A program made the translations under genes and the position numbers. Shown piece by piece: positions 33,872 through 47,311 of a stretch of DNA of 64,000 nt (positions within the stretch are counted from its first letter, which is position 1; every line of letters begins with the position of its first letter). The notes below the pieces were generated by a model. The model did no database searches, had not been told where the DNA came from, and was given only the letters and a program-made list of their open reading frames with translations. Origin of the DNA: Geodermatophilus amargosae (lineage in GTDB: Bacteria > Actinomycetota > Actinomycetes > Mycobacteriales > Geodermatophilaceae); contig NZ_FPBA01000004.1 in NCBI RefSeq assembly GCF_900116515.1, positions 269,352 through 333,351 on the forward strand. The letters run 5' to 3'.

Positions 33872-34276
33872 TCAGCAGTTGGCCTTGCCGTACTCGTCCA
33901 CGGCCTCGCCCGAGGAGACCAGGTCGCCCTGCAGCTCCTGCAGCTGCGGCGCGAGGTCGGCGTTGGCCGCGGGGTCGGTCAGGTCGGCCTGGTCGATCAG
34001 GTCGGCCAGCGCCCGCCAGGACGTCACCAGGTCGCCCCACTGGTCCGCCACCCCCTCCGGCGGGTCCACGGCCTCGAGCCGGCCGACCGCCTCGTCGAGC
34101 ACCTGCGGCGCCGACTGCGGGTCGGAGTAGACGGCGTTGACGTCGTCGGTGATGTCCGACAGCAGGTCGGGCACCTCCTCGCAGAAGGCCTCCTCGCGCT
34201 GGTCGTCCTCCGACGAGCAGCCGGCCAGCAGCAGCGCGGCGACGACGAGCGGGGTGGCGAGGGCGCGCGGGGTCAT
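33872..34276 (-). CDS. Small secreted lipoprotein
   Basis: A 134-aa protein with a lipoprotein signal peptide ending LLLAGCSS (Cys about residue 20). The mature part is acidic and helical, with Cys at FCEE and at the very C-terminus, which could form a disulphide. It resembles many actinobacterial small lipoproteins of unknown function. It lies between rluB and scpB on the same strand. No catalytic motif is seen. Confidence 0.8.
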   Translation of the reverse strand: MTPRALATPLVVAALLLAGCSSEDDQREEAFCEEVPDLLSDITDDVNAVYSDPQSAPQVLDEAVGRLEAVDPPEGVADQWGDLVTSWRALADLIDQADLTDPAANADLAPQLQELQGDLVSSGEAVDEYGKANC

Positions 34277-34317
34277 GCCGGGCAACGTAACGGCGCCGCG
34301 GTCCCGGACACCGGCGC

Positions 34318-35169
34318 TCACCCGTCCGGGCGGTCGGCGGCCTCCTCGCGGGCGAGCGCGACCGGGTCCGGCAGCAGCGGTGCCAGCGGCGGCAGCTCGT
34401 CGAGGTCCGTGAGCCCGAGCCGCTCCAGGAACAGCGGCGTCGTCCCGTAGAGGCCGCCGCCGCTGTCGGGGTCGGTGCCGACCTCGACGACCAGCCCGCG
34501 GGTCAGCAGCGTGCGCATGACGCCGTCGACGCCGACCCCGCGGATCGCCGACACCCGCGCGCGGGTCACCGGCTGCCGGTAGGCGATGACGGCGAGGGTC
34601 TCCAGGGCCGCCTGGGTGAGCCGGGTGCGCTGGCCCTCGGCCAGGTGCCGCTCGACGACCGGGGCGAACTCCTCGCGGGTGTAGAACCGCCAGCCCTCCC
34701 CCACCCGGCGCAGCGTGATGCCCGACCGGCGGGCGTCGTGCTCGGCGGCGAGGTCGGCCAGCGCGGTCCGCACCCGGGCCACCGGGCAGCGCAGCGCGGC
34801 GGCCAGCGGGGCCTCGTCGACCGGCCCGTCGGCGACGAACAGCAGCGCCTCCAGCCCGCCGCGCAGCTCCACCGGGTCGAGGTCGGCCTCCGGCTCGGGC
34901 TCGGGCTCCGGCTCGGGCAGCTCGAGGCCGGGGATCGGCAGCGGCAGCGGCCCGGACTCGGCGGGGACCGGGGGGACGTCGGCGGCGGCCGCCACCGGGC
35001 GCTCGGCCACCCGGGCGGCCAGCTCGGCGGCGACGGCGTCCCACACCGCCGGGTCGGCGGCGTCCGGGCGGCCGGCCTCCTCCTCGCGGGTCGCCTCCAG
35101 CTCGGCGGCCAGCGCCTCCCACGAGATGGGGCTCCGCCCGGCGGGACGGGGCTCCTCCGGCTCCGTCAC
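34318..35169 (-). CDS. scpB: Segregation and condensation protein B
   Basis: A 283-aa kleisin-associated protein with two winged-helix domains (about residues 105-265), recognised by LRGGLEALLFVADGPV, LTQAALETLAVIAYRQPVTR and IRGVGVDGVMRTLLTRGLV. The first 100 residues are an extra low-complexity arm with a PEPEPEPEPE run. It overlaps scpA by 4 bp. With ScpA and SMC it compacts the chromosome. Confidence 0.93.
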   Translation of the reverse strand: MTEPEEPRPAGRSPISWEALAAELEATREEEAGRPDAADPAVWDAVAAELAARVAERPVAAAADVPPVPAESGPLPLPIPGLELPEPEPEPEPEADLDPVELRGGLEALLFVADGPVDEAPLAAALRCPVARVRTALADLAAEHDARRSGITLRRVGEGWRFYTREEFAPVVERHLAEGQRTRLTQAALETLAVIAYRQPVTRARVSAIRGVGVDGVMRTLLTRGLVVEVGTDPDSGGGLYGTTPLFLERLGLTDLDELPPLAPLLPDPVALAREEAADRPDG

Positions 35170-36053
35170 GGCAGGTCCGCCGTGGCCACGTCGTCGGAGA
35201 CACCGTCGTCGGGGACACCGTCGTCGGGGACACCGTCGTCGGGCTCGTCGTCCGGCTCGTCGGCGGGCTCCGCGGTGGCGGGGCCGGTCCAGCGGACGTG
35301 CAGCTCCCCCAGCGGGGTGGGCTGGGTGAAGGTGACCCGCTGCTGGCGGTAGAGCTCGAGCAGCGCGAGGAAGCGCGCGACGACCTCCATCGTCGTCGTG
35401 CAGTCGCCGGTCAGGGACCGGAAGGTGAGCGTCCCGGCGCCGACCAGGGCGGTGCGGACGGCGAGCAGCTGCTCGGCGACGCTCACCGGCGGTGCGTGCA
35501 GGTGCGCGACGCCGACGGTCGGCGGCTCCTTCGGCGTGAGCGCCTGCGCGGCCAGCGCGGCGAACCGCTCGGGCGTGATGCCGAGGAGCACCTCGGGCAG
35601 CAGCTCGGCGAAGCGCGGCTCCAGCGGCGCCTCGCGGGCGTGGCGCCCGGCAGCGACCGTCTCGCGCTCGCGCAGGAAGGCCGCGGCCTGCTTGTAGGCG
35701 CGGTACTGCAGGAGCCGGGCGAAGAGCAGGTCACGGGCCTCGAGCAGCTCGAGGTCGTCCTCGTCCTCGATGTCGGCGGCGGGCAGCAGCCGGGCGGCCT
35801 TGAGGTCGAGCAGCGTGGAGGCGACGACGAGGAACTCGCTGGCCTGGTCGAGGTCGAGCTCGTCGCCGAGCGCCCGCAGGTGGGCGATGAACTCGTCGGT
35901 GACCACCGACAGGGCGATCTCGGTGACGTCGAGCTGGTGCCGGCTGATCAGCTGCAGCAGCAGGTCGAACGGACCCTCGAAGTTGGTGAGCCGGACGGTG
36001 AAGCGCGCGGGCTCAGCCCCGCGCTCCGCCACCGCCTGCGTACTTCCACTCAC
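35166..36053 (-). CDS. scpA: Segregation and condensation protein A (kleisin)
   Basis: About 295 aa. The N-terminal domain has the signature LTNFEGPFDLLLQLI, followed by the kleisin helix LDLKAARLLP and a C-terminal winged helix. The last 30 residues are an acidic tail made of DDGVP repeats encoded by a 15-bp tandem repeat. The start is a GTG at 36053; a strong ribosome site is not visible, so the N-terminus may shift slightly. It precedes scpB in a 4-bp overlap and follows the RHH-like gene. Confidence 0.92.
   Translation of the reverse strand: MSGSTQAVAERGAEPARFTVRLTNFEGPFDLLLQLISRHQLDVTEIALSVVTDEFIAHLRALGDELDLDQASEFLVVASTLLDLKAARLLPAADIEDEDDLELLEARDLLFARLLQYRAYKQAAAFLRERETVAAGRHAREAPLEPRFAELLPEVLLGITPERFAALAAQALTPKEPPTVGVAHLHAPPVSVAEQLLAVRTALVGAGTLTFRSLTGDCTTTMEVVARFLALLELYRQQRVTFTQPTPLGELHVRWTGPATAEPADEPDDEPDDGVPDDGVPDDGVSDDVATADLP
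35195..35245. repeat. 15-bp tandem repeats in the scpA tail
   Basis: Three to four copies of a 15-bp unit encode the pentapeptide DDGVP/S near the ScpA C-terminus. The repeats are in frame and nearly identical, a sign of recent slippage. Confidence 0.75.
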
Positions 36054-36084
36054 GGAACGCAAGGGTAGGCGGTGCCTCTGACGT

Positions 36085-36591
36085 TCAGCCCCGGAGACGC
36101 CGGACGAGGACCGAGTCCTCGCCCTGCTCGGCCAGGTCGGCCAGCAGCACCGAGATCGCCTCGCGGACGATGCGGCCGCGGTCGGCGGCCACGCCGTGCT
36201 GGGCCCGCAGCGACAGCCGGGCGCTCTCCAGCGCCAGCAGGTCGTCGGCGGAGATGTAGACGGTGATCTTCTCGTCGTGCCGGGTGCGGTTGTCGCCGGC
36301 CGCGCGGGCGGCCTTGCCGCGGGTGCGGGCACCGGGCGCGGCGGGGACCGCAGCGGGGGCCGGGGCCGGCCCGCGGTAGGCGGCCAGCGGGTCGGCCGGG
36401 GCGCCGCCCGGCACGAGCGTGAGCGGTGCGGGCGCGTCGTCCGCCGGGGCGGGCTCGGCGGCACGGCGGCCGCGCAGCGCCGGGGAGCTCACCGCCGAGG
36501 CCAGGCTCGGCAGCTCGGTCACCTCCGCCTGCGGGTTGTCGGTGCGCCGGAACAGCTCGGCGGCACCCGGGAGCACGGGACGCCGGGTCAC
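36085..36591 (-). CDS. RHH-like conserved protein coupled to parA
   Basis: A 168-aa protein. The first 100 residues are Ala/Pro-rich and probably disordered. The C-terminal 65 residues (from KITVYISADDLLALESARL to the end) are well conserved in actinobacteria and look like a ribbon-helix-helix fold with an added helix. Its GTG start overlaps the parA stop by 4 bp. DNA binding and partnership with the ParA ATPase are inferred from fold and position; no function is established. Confidence 0.75.
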   Translation of the reverse strand: MTRRPVLPGAAELFRRTDNPQAEVTELPSLASAVSSPALRGRRAAEPAPADDAPAPLTLVPGGAPADPLAAYRGPAPAPAAVPAAPGARTRGKAARAAGDNRTRHDEKITVYISADDLLALESARLSLRAQHGVAADRGRIVREAISVLLADLAEQGEDSVLVRRLRG

Positions 36592-37493
36592 AGGGCGATC
36601 ACCTCCTTGGCCAGGTCGCGGTAGGCGGCCGCACCCGAGGAGGTTGGCGCCCAGGTGGTGATGGGCTGGCCGGCGACGGTGGTCTCCGGGAAGCGCACGG
36701 TGCGCTGGATGACCGTCCGGAACACGGTATCGCCGAACGCCTCGACCACCCGGCTGAACACCTCCCGGCAGTGCACGGTCCGGGTGTCGTACATCGTCGC
36801 GAGGATCCCGGAGATCTCCAGCTCGGGGTTGAGCCGCTCCTTGACCTTGTCGATCGTGTCGACCAGCAGCGCCACGCCGCGCAGCGAGAAGAACTCGCAC
36901 TCCAGCGGGATGACCACGCCGTGCGCCGCGGTCAGGGCGTTGACCGTGAGCAGACCCAGCGAGGGCTGGCAGTCGATGAGGACGTAGTCGTACTCGTCGC
37001 GCACGGAGTCCAGCGCGCGCAGCAGGGTCTGCTCGCGGGCGACCTCGCTGACCAGCTGCACCTCGGCCGCCGACAGGTCGATGTTGCTCGGCACCAGGTC
37101 CAGGCCCGGGACGTCGGTGGCGACACGGACGTCGGCCAGCGTCGTCCGCCGCTCCATGAGGGCGTTGTAGACGGTGCGGTCGAGCTGCTGGGCGGGCACG
37201 CCCAGGCCGACCGACAGCGCGCCCTGCGGGTCGAGGTCGACCAGCAGCACGCGGCGGCCGTACTCGACCAGGGCGGCGCCCAGGTTGATCGTCGACGTCG
37301 TCTTGCCGACGCCGCCCTTCTGGTTGCACATCGCGATGACGCGCGCCGGGCCGTGCTCCGTGAGCGGCGGCGGCTCCGGCAGCTTGCGCTGCCGCGCGCG
37401 GGCCGGGTCCAGCCGTGAGGCGGCCGCCCCCATCTCCCCGCCGTCGGCCGGGAGTGCGAGAGCCTGACCGGCCACGTCCCCTCGGTTCGCCAT
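36588..37493 (-). CDS. parA: ParA/Soj-family ATPase
   Basis: A 301-aa deviant-Walker ATPase. The P-loop is KGGVGKTTSTINL (about residue 59), with DLDPQG, DYVLIDCQPSLGLLT and the family VIPLECEFFSLRG motif. The N-terminal 45 residues form a linker. GGAGGAG precedes the ATG at 37493. No parB is adjacent; this is the second, scpA-linked ParA typical of actinobacteria (Rv1708-like), separate from the oriC parAB pair. Its cargo is not known. Confidence 0.9.
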   Translation of the reverse strand: MANRGDVAGQALALPADGGEMGAAASRLDPARARQRKLPEPPPLTEHGPARVIAMCNQKGGVGKTTSTINLGAALVEYGRRVLLVDLDPQGALSVGLGVPAQQLDRTVYNALMERRTTLADVRVATDVPGLDLVPSNIDLSAAEVQLVSEVAREQTLLRALDSVRDEYDYVLIDCQPSLGLLTVNALTAAHGVVIPLECEFFSLRGVALLVDTIDKVKERLNPELEISGILATMYDTRTVHCREVFSRVVEAFGDTVFRTVIQRTVRFPETTVAGQPITTWAPTSSGAAAYRDLAKEVIAL

Positions 37494-37691
37494 GAGTCGC
37501 CACTCCTCCGTGCTCCCCGGCGGTGCCGGCCGCGGTCGGCCGGCCCGGTCCGCTCGGGTCCTCCGGAACGGTAGGGAGATCCCTGGCGGCGATCCACGGG
37601 ACACGCCGTTGCTGGCGGATGTTGCCGTCGGGATGTCGCTCGTCGCCGGTAACCGTGGGCAAGAGATGCCAGACGAATGGCCGTCCGGTCG

Positions 37692-38702
37692 TCAGGACAG
37701 TGCCCGTGGGTGGCTGCTGGCGTACACCTCGCGCAGCTTGTCCACCGTCACCAGCGTGTAGACCTGCGTGGTCGTCACCGACGCGTGGCCGAGCAGTTCC
37801 TGCACCACGCGGACGTCCGCGCCGCCGTCGAGCAGGTGGGTGGCGAAGGAGTGCCGCAGCGTGTGCGGGGAGACGTGGTCGACCGACAGCCCGGCGGCCC
37901 CGCCCGCGCGCTCGCCCGCCGTCTGCAGGATCGTCCAGGCACTCTGCCGCGACAGCGGGCCGCCGCGGGCGTTGAGGAACAGCCGCCCGCCGCGGACGCC
38001 GCCCCTCCCCGCCCTCGTCCCCGCCATGGCCAGTGCCGGGCGGGCGCGCACCAGGTAGTCCTCGACGGCGCGCAGGGCGTAGCTGCCCACCGGGACGATC
38101 CGCTCCTTGCCGCCCTTGCCAGCCAGCCGCACCACGGCCTGCCCGCGGTCGAGGTCGTCGACGGCGAGGCCGACGGCCTCGGAGATCCGCGCGCCGGTGC
38201 CGTAGAGGACCTCGAGCAGCGCCCGGTCGCGCAGCCCGCGCGGGCCCTCGAGCGAGCCCGCGGCCTCGATCAGCGCGACGACGGCCTCCACCGGGATCGC
38301 CTTGGGCAGCCGCCGGGCCGGCGCAGGCGGGCGGACCTCGGCGGCCACGTCGCCGGGGACCAGGCCGTCGAGCAGCGCGAAGCGGTGCAGCCCGCGGACG
38401 GCGACCACGGCGCGCGCCGCCGACGTCGCCGACAGCGGCGGGTGCTCGTCGTCGCCCTGCCGGAGCGCGGCGAGGAAGCCGGTGACGTCGCTCTCGGCGA
38501 CCTCGCCCAGCCCGCGGACCCCGGCGTCGGCGAGGAACCGCGTGTAGCGGCGCAGGTCGCGCCGGTAGGAGGTGATGGTGTTGGCGGCCAGGCCCCGCTC
38601 GACGGCGAGGTGGTCGAGGTAGCCGCCCACCACCCGCTCGACGTCGGGACCGGGGGCGGAGGTGCCCGGGAGCGTCCCGGGCACGGTCCCGGTCAGGGTC
38701 AC
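37692..38702 (-). CDS. xerD: Tyrosine recombinase XerD
   Basis: A 336-aa recombinase for chromosome dimer resolution. It has the N-terminal SAM-like domain and a catalytic domain with Arg in [10 protein letters not shown], the [12 protein letters not shown] box, [13 protein letters not shown] with the Tyr nucleophile, and the terminal YASSHPRA pattern of XerC/D. A 20-residue Pro/Gly/Thr N-terminal extension and a Gly/Arg-rich insert near residue 230 are extra. It lies between ald and parA, as is usual, so it is a housekeeping enzyme and not island-related. Confidence 0.94.
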   Translation of the reverse strand: MTLTGTVPGTLPGTSAPGPDVERVVGGYLDHLAVERGLAANTITSYRRDLRRYTRFLADAGVRGLGEVAESDVTGFLAALRQGDDEHPPLSATSAARAVVAVRGLHRFALLDGLVPGDVAAEVRPPAPARRLPKAIPVEAVVALIEAAGSLEGPRGLRDRALLEVLYGTGARISEAVGLAVDDLDRGQAVVRLAGKGGKERIVPVGSYALRAVEDYLVRARPALAMAGTRAGRGGVRGGRLFLNARGGPLSRQSAWTILQTAGERAGGAAGLSVDHVSPHTLRHSFATHLLDGGADVRVVQELLGHASVTTTQVYTLVTVDKLREVYASSHPRALS

Positions 38703-38704
38703 GG

Positions 38705-39829
38705 TCAGGGCAGGTCTCCCTCCACCTTCTCCAGGCCGACGGCGCCCATGCCGTGCGCCTCGGCCACCTCCGGCAGCACCACCTGCCCGGCGACGACGTT
38801 GACGCCGTGCGCCAGCGCCGGGTCGGCGGCGACCGCGGCCCGCGTCCCCCGCTCGGCCAGCGCCATGACGTAGGGCAGCGTCACGTTGGTCAGCGCGTGC
38901 GTGGAGGTGTTCGGGACCGCACCGGGCATGTTCGCCACGCAGTAGAACACCGACCCGTGCACGCGGAAGGTCGGCTCGTCGTGTGTCGTGGGCCGGCTGT
39001 CCTCGAAGCAGCCGCCCTGGTCGACGGCGATGTCGACGAGCACCGAGCCCGGCTTCATCCGCGACACCAGTTCGTTGCTCACCAGCGTGGGCGCCTTGGC
39101 GCCGGGCACGAGCACCGCGCCGATGACCAGGTCGGCGTCGAGGACGGCCCGCTCGACCTCGTAGGCGTTGGAGGCCACCGTCTGCAGGTGCCCGCGGTAG
39201 ACCCTGTCGGCGGCGCGCAGCTTGTCGACGTCGCGGTCGAGGACGACGACCTCGGCCTGCATGCCGAGGGCGATGGTGGCGGCGTTCATGCCCGACACCC
39301 CGGCCCCGATGACGACGACCTTGGCCGCGTAGACGCCCGACACCCCGCCGAGGAGCACGCCGCGGCCGCCGTGCGCGCGCTCGAGGCTGTGCGCCCCGAC
39401 CTGCGGCGCCATCCGCCCGGCGACCTCGCTCATCGGCGCGAGCAGCGGCAGGGCGCCGTTCGCCGTCTGCACGGTCTCGTAGGCGATCGCGGTGGTGCCG
39501 GAGGAGACCAGCGCCTCGGTGCAGGCCCGCGAGGCGGCCAGGTGCAGGTAGGTGAACAGCGTCTGCCCGGCGCGCAGCCGGCCGTACTCCTCCTCGACCG
39601 GCTCCTTGACCTTGAGCAGCAGGTCGGCGTCGGCCCAGACGTCGTCGGCGCTGCCGACGATCCGGGCGCCCGCGGCGGTGAAGTCGGTGTCGGGGATCGA
39701 GCTGCCCTCCCCCGCGCCCCGCTCGACGAGCACCGTGTGCCCCGCCCGGGTCAGCTCCGTGACCCCGGCCGGGGTCAACGCCACCCGGTACTCCCTGTTC
39801 TTGACCTCGCGCGGCACCCCGACGTGCAT
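38705..39829 (-). CDS. ald: Alanine dehydrogenase
   Basis: A 374-aa NAD-dependent L-alanine dehydrogenase. It starts [20 protein letters not shown], the conserved substrate-site end, and contains the Rossmann motif [16 protein letters not shown] near residue 175 and [19 protein letters not shown] near residue 300. The ATG at 39829 is chosen because the family always begins at this motif. It stops 2 bp before xerD starts. Confidence 0.96.
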   Translation of the reverse strand: MHVGVPREVKNREYRVALTPAGVTELTRAGHTVLVERGAGEGSSIPDTDFTAAGARIVGSADDVWADADLLLKVKEPVEEEYGRLRAGQTLFTYLHLAASRACTEALVSSGTTAIAYETVQTANGALPLLAPMSEVAGRMAPQVGAHSLERAHGGRGVLLGGVSGVYAAKVVVIGAGVSGMNAATIALGMQAEVVVLDRDVDKLRAADRVYRGHLQTVASNAYEVERAVLDADLVIGAVLVPGAKAPTLVSNELVSRMKPGSVLVDIAVDQGGCFEDSRPTTHDEPTFRVHGSVFYCVANMPGAVPNTSTHALTNVTLPYVMALAERGTRAAVAADPALAHGVNVVAGQVVLPEVAEAHGMGAVGLEKVEGDLP

Positions 39830-40002
39830 GGCGACTCCCGTCCCGGCCGGGCCGAGGTCGTCGGCCCGCACCTGTCCTGCGGCTCCCGGGTGAGGGAGCT
39901 CACCCGGCGACCCTAGGACAGGTGCCACGGCGCCCGGGCTGCCGCCGCCGCGCGCAGCGCCGACGATGGCGGGGTCGCCGAGCTCTCCGGGAGGACCCGC
40001 TG

Positions 40003-40656
40003 ATGCGCCTGTACGCCACCCGACCCGACCGCCGTCTGGGTCAGGTGCTCGCCGACGTCGGCCTGCTGGCGTGGGCGGTGCTGTGGGTCGTCGTCGCGCG
40101 GGTCGTGCACGACGCGGTGCTCGTGCTGGCCGAGCCGGGGCAGGCGGTGGAGGACCTGGGCTCGTCGGTGGCCGACAGCATGGGCTCGGCGGCGTCGGCC
40201 GCGGAGGACGTGCCGGTGGTCGGCGACGAGCTGTCCGCGCCGTTCGGTGCGCTGAGCGACGCCGCGGGGTCGGTGAGCGGGGCGGGGCAGGCCGCGCAGG
40301 ACGCCGTCGGCACGCTGGCCACGGTCCTCGCCGTCGTCCTCGTGGTGCTGCCCGTGGGCTGGCTGCTCGTGCGCTGGCTGCCCTGGCGGGTGGGGTGGGT
40401 GCGCGAGGCGAGCGCGGTGTCCCGGCTGGCCGGGCGCGCCGAGCCCGACCTGGACCTGCTGGCCGCGCGCGCCGTCGCCACCGCCCCGCTCCCCCGCCTC
40501 GCCGCGCTGCCGCCGGGGACCGGCGCGGCGTGGCGGGCCGGCGACCCGGCGGCTGTGCGGGCGCTGGCCGCGCTGGAGGCCGGCCGGCTGGGGATGCGGC
40601 TGCCCGCGCCCGACGCCGCGGCGTCAGGGGCGTGCGCGCCGCCGCGCTCGGGTTGA
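40003..40656 (+). CDS. Two-helix membrane protein of unknown function
   Basis: A 217-aa protein with two transmembrane helices (about residues 20-42 and 105-125). The Gly/Ala/Ser-rich 60-residue loop between them should be extracytoplasmic. The C-terminal 90 residues are cytoplasmic and Ala/Leu-rich. GGGAGGA precedes the ATG. It breaks the usual ald-NUDIX synteny and faces the opposite direction. I recognise no family beyond hypothetical actinobacterial proteins. Confidence 0.75.
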   Translation: MRLYATRPDRRLGQVLADVGLLAWAVLWVVVARVVHDAVLVLAEPGQAVEDLGSSVADSMGSAASAAEDVPVVGDELSAPFGALSDAAGSVSGAGQAAQDAVGTLATVLAVVLVVLPVGWLLVRWLPWRVGWVREASAVSRLAGRAEPDLDLLAARAVATAPLPRLAALPPGTGAAWRAGDPAAVRALAALEAGRLGMRLPAPDAAASGACAPPRSG

Positions 40657-40704
40657 GTCCGCCCCCGCCGGTGCCGATGCCCCCGACTGATCCGGGAGGT
40701 GGGC

Positions 40705-41397
40705 GTGGGACGGACGGGACGCACGCGGCCGCGGCGGCGGGGTCGCCCGCGTCCGTCGGCCGGCGGGGTCACCACGCGCGTGGCCGCCGTGGCGGCGGTC
40801 GGGCTGGTGGCGCTGTCGGCGCCGGCCACCGACCTCGCCGCGCAGGTGACCGCCTCCTGGGCGCCGTTCCGCAACGCCGGCACCGCCGACGGCCCGGAAC
40901 CGGCCCGGGGAGTCGACGCCCCGCAGCCGGTCACCGCCGTCCCGGACCGGATCGTCGACACCCCGGTGCTCGCGCTGCCCGTCCCGCGGCGACTGGAGGT
41001 CGACCTCCCGACGCCGATGGTCCCGTACGGCGTGCCGCTGGAGACCACGCCGCCGCCCGGGCAGTGCGGCGGGTACGGCAGCCTCCGCCAGGTCCCGCCC
41101 GGTGTCGTGCCCGGCGCGGGGTCGGCGACGGTGCGCTGGCAGGCCGACGGCCGCGAGGTCGTCCAGGGCTACCGGGTGACCGCGGTCAGCCAGCAGCTGG
41201 TGTCCGGCGAGCAGCCGGCGCCGCCGCAGGTGACCGTCGGCCGGCGCGACGACTGCGGCGAGGTGACCGCGAGCATCGGCGGGCTCACCAGCGGCGTGGC
41301 CTACGTGTTCTGGCTGGAGGAGCTCGTCCTCGACGCCGACAGCCAGGTGACCGTGTACGAGCAGGTCGGCTGGTCCCCCGCCGTCGTCATCGGGTGA
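40705..41397 (+). CDS. Secreted FN3-like protein of unknown function
   Basis: About 230 aa. A basic N-terminus is followed by a hydrophobic signal segment ending near LSAPATDLAAQ. The mature part starts with a Pro-rich linker, and the C-terminal 90 residues look like a fibronectin type III or related beta-sandwich (VRWQADGREVVQGYRV, IGGLTSGVAYVFWLEEL), with two Cys that may pair. I prefer GTG 40705, which has GGGAGG 6 bp upstream, over GTG 40699. It is 48 bp after the membrane protein, so the two may be co-expressed. Confidence 0.7.
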   Translation: MGRTGRTRPRRRGRPRPSAGGVTTRVAAVAAVGLVALSAPATDLAAQVTASWAPFRNAGTADGPEPARGVDAPQPVTAVPDRIVDTPVLALPVPRRLEVDLPTPMVPYGVPLETTPPPGQCGGYGSLRQVPPGVVPGAGSATVRWQADGREVVQGYRVTAVSQQLVSGEQPAPPQVTVGRRDDCGEVTASIGGLTSGVAYVFWLEELVLDADSQVTVYEQVGWSPAVVIG

Positions 41398-41442
41398 CGC
41401 GGTCCCCGCCGGGATCGGCGATCTCGCCGTGGGACGCGGTGC

Positions 41443-42042
41443 CTACGTGGCGTCGACGGGGCGCAGGGTGGTCCCGGCGGCGCGGTGCTGCGCGGCGGCG
41501 AGCAGGCCGATGACGGCGGCGGAGTTGCGGATCCCCCCGTCGAACACCCGCTGCACCGCCTCGGCCAGCGGCACCAGCTCGACGGTCATGTCGAGCTCCT
41601 CGTGCTCCACGGTGAAGCCCTCGGGCCGGTCGACGTCGGACAGCCCCTCGGCGAGGTAGACCAGCACCAGCTCGTCGCAGAAGCCCGGCGTGCTGAACGT
41701 GGTGGTGAGCAGCGACCACCGCTCGGCGGCCATGCGGACCTCCTCGGCCAGCTCCCGCTTCGCGGTCTCCAGCGGCGGCTCGCCGTCGGAGTCGCGCAGG
41801 CCGGCGGGCAGCTCCCACAGGTAGCCGCCGACCGGGTGCCGGTACTGCCGCAGCAGCACGACCTCGCCGTCGTCGGTCAGCGCCACGACCGCGACGGCGC
41901 CCGGGTGGCGGACCACCTCGCGCACGCTGTCGCCGCCGCCGGGCATCGCCACGGTGTCCTTGACCAGCGTGATGACCCGGCCGTCGTAGACCGTCTCGGT
42001 GCCGAGAACCCGGTAGTCGCCCTCGGCGGCCGGCTCGGTCAC
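41443..42042 (-). CDS. NUDIX hydrolase, ADP-ribose pyrophosphatase-like
   Basis: About 199 aa. The NUDIX helix reads GEPPLETAKRELAEE with the catalytic RE and EE pairs intact. The final Gly of the canonical box is replaced (EEVRM), and one extra residue sits before GE, as in other actinobacterial relatives. Domain pattern LWELPAGL and the downstream loop fit ADP-ribose or sugar nucleotide cleavage. The GTG start overlaps the pyrG tail region, whose stop is part of its ribosome site, as in Rv1700-pyrG synteny. Confidence 0.9.
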   Translation of the reverse strand: MTEPAAEGDYRVLGTETVYDGRVITLVKDTVAMPGGGDSVREVVRHPGAVAVVALTDDGEVVLLRQYRHPVGGYLWELPAGLRDSDGEPPLETAKRELAEEVRMAAERWSLLTTTFSTPGFCDELVLVYLAEGLSDVDRPEGFTVEHEELDMTVELVPLAEAVQRVFDGGIRNSAAVIGLLAAAQHRAAGTTLRPVDAT

Positions 42043-42043
42043 C

Positions 42044-46174
<4,131 letters not shown>

Positions 46175-46178
<4 letters not shown>

Positions 46179-47311
46179 CGCGGTGGCCCCAGCAGCTCGC
46201 GGTAGACGGCGGCCAGCGTGCGGGCGGTGGCGGCCTCGTCGGGCCAGCCCGCGGCCTGCTCCCGGCCGGCCTGCGCGAGGGAGGCGGCGCGGGCGGGGTC
46301 GCCGAGCAGGTCCCGGACCGCGGCGGCCAGTGCGGCGGCGTCGCCCGGGGGCACCAGCAGCGCGGCGTCGCCGAGCAGCTCGGGCAGCCCGCCGGCGCGG
46401 GTGGCCACCAGCGGCGTGCCGGCCCGCAGCGCCTCCTGGGCGGTGAGCGAGCGCGCCTCCCAGCGCGAGGGCAGCACGACGAGGTCGGCGGCGGCGAGCA
46501 GGTCGGCGACGTCGTCGCGGCGGCCGAGCAGCGTGACCGGCAGCCGCTGGGCGCCGATCCGTGCGGTCAGCTCCGCCTCGAGCGGCCCGTCCCCGGCGAC
46601 GGCGACCAGCGGCGGCCGGCCGTCCCCCGCCCACCGGTCCGCGGCCCACGTGGCGGCGGCGTCGAGCAGGACGTCGTAGCCCTTCTGCGGGTGCAGCCGG
46701 CCGACGGCGAGCACCAGCGGCCGGCCGTCGGCGAGCCCGAGGCCGGCGCGGACCTCCTCGCGCGACCGCCGCGCCGGCGGCAGCGCGGGCGCCGACACCG
46801 GGGCTACCCGGACGTCGCGGGCGCCGAGGCGGCGGGCGTTGGCGGCGAGGTCGCCGGAGGCGGCCAGCACGACGTCGGCGGCGCGGACGGTGGCCCGCTC
46901 GGCGGAGGCCAGCACCAGGCGCAGCGGGCCGCTGCGCTCGGGCAGCGCGTTGTGCAGGGTGACCACCAGGGGCCGGCGGCCGCCGCTGCGCACGGCGGCG
47001 GCCGCGACCAGCCCGGCCCGCAGGCCGTGGGCGTGCACGAGGTCGGCCCCGGCGGCGGCCCGCCGCAGGGCGAGGACCGCTCGGGCGTCGGCGACCGGGT
47101 CCAGGCCGGCGGAGATCTCCACCGGGCGGAAGGTGGCGGCGGCCGAGAAGCCGAACAGCGCGTCGGTGGCCGCGGGACCGCAGACGGTGACCTCCGCACC
47201 CGCCTCGGCCAGCGCGGGCAGCACCGAGCGCAGGTGGGTGCCGACGCCGCCGGTGCTGGTCGCCAGCACCTCGGCGACCCGGCGGCCGCCGAGCGGTCGC
47301 GGGTCAGCCAC
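46175..47311 (-). CDS. GT4-family glycosyltransferase in envelope operon
   Basis: A 378-aa GT-B enzyme. N-terminal acceptor domain with TSTGGVGTHLRS glycine loop; C-terminal donor domain with VGRLHPQKGYDVLLDAA, VAGDGPLEAEL and RWEARSLTAQEAL, where the first Glu of the E-x7-E motif is kept. No membrane segment, so it probably works at the cytoplasmic face on a lipid-linked sugar made by the phosphoglycosyltransferase at 48944. It overlaps both neighbours. Sugar specificity is unknown. Confidence 0.88.

Noticed and set aside
37692..38702. XerD as the island or xylose-module integrase
   Set aside because: Sequence and position match the conserved housekeeping xerD next to parA and ald.
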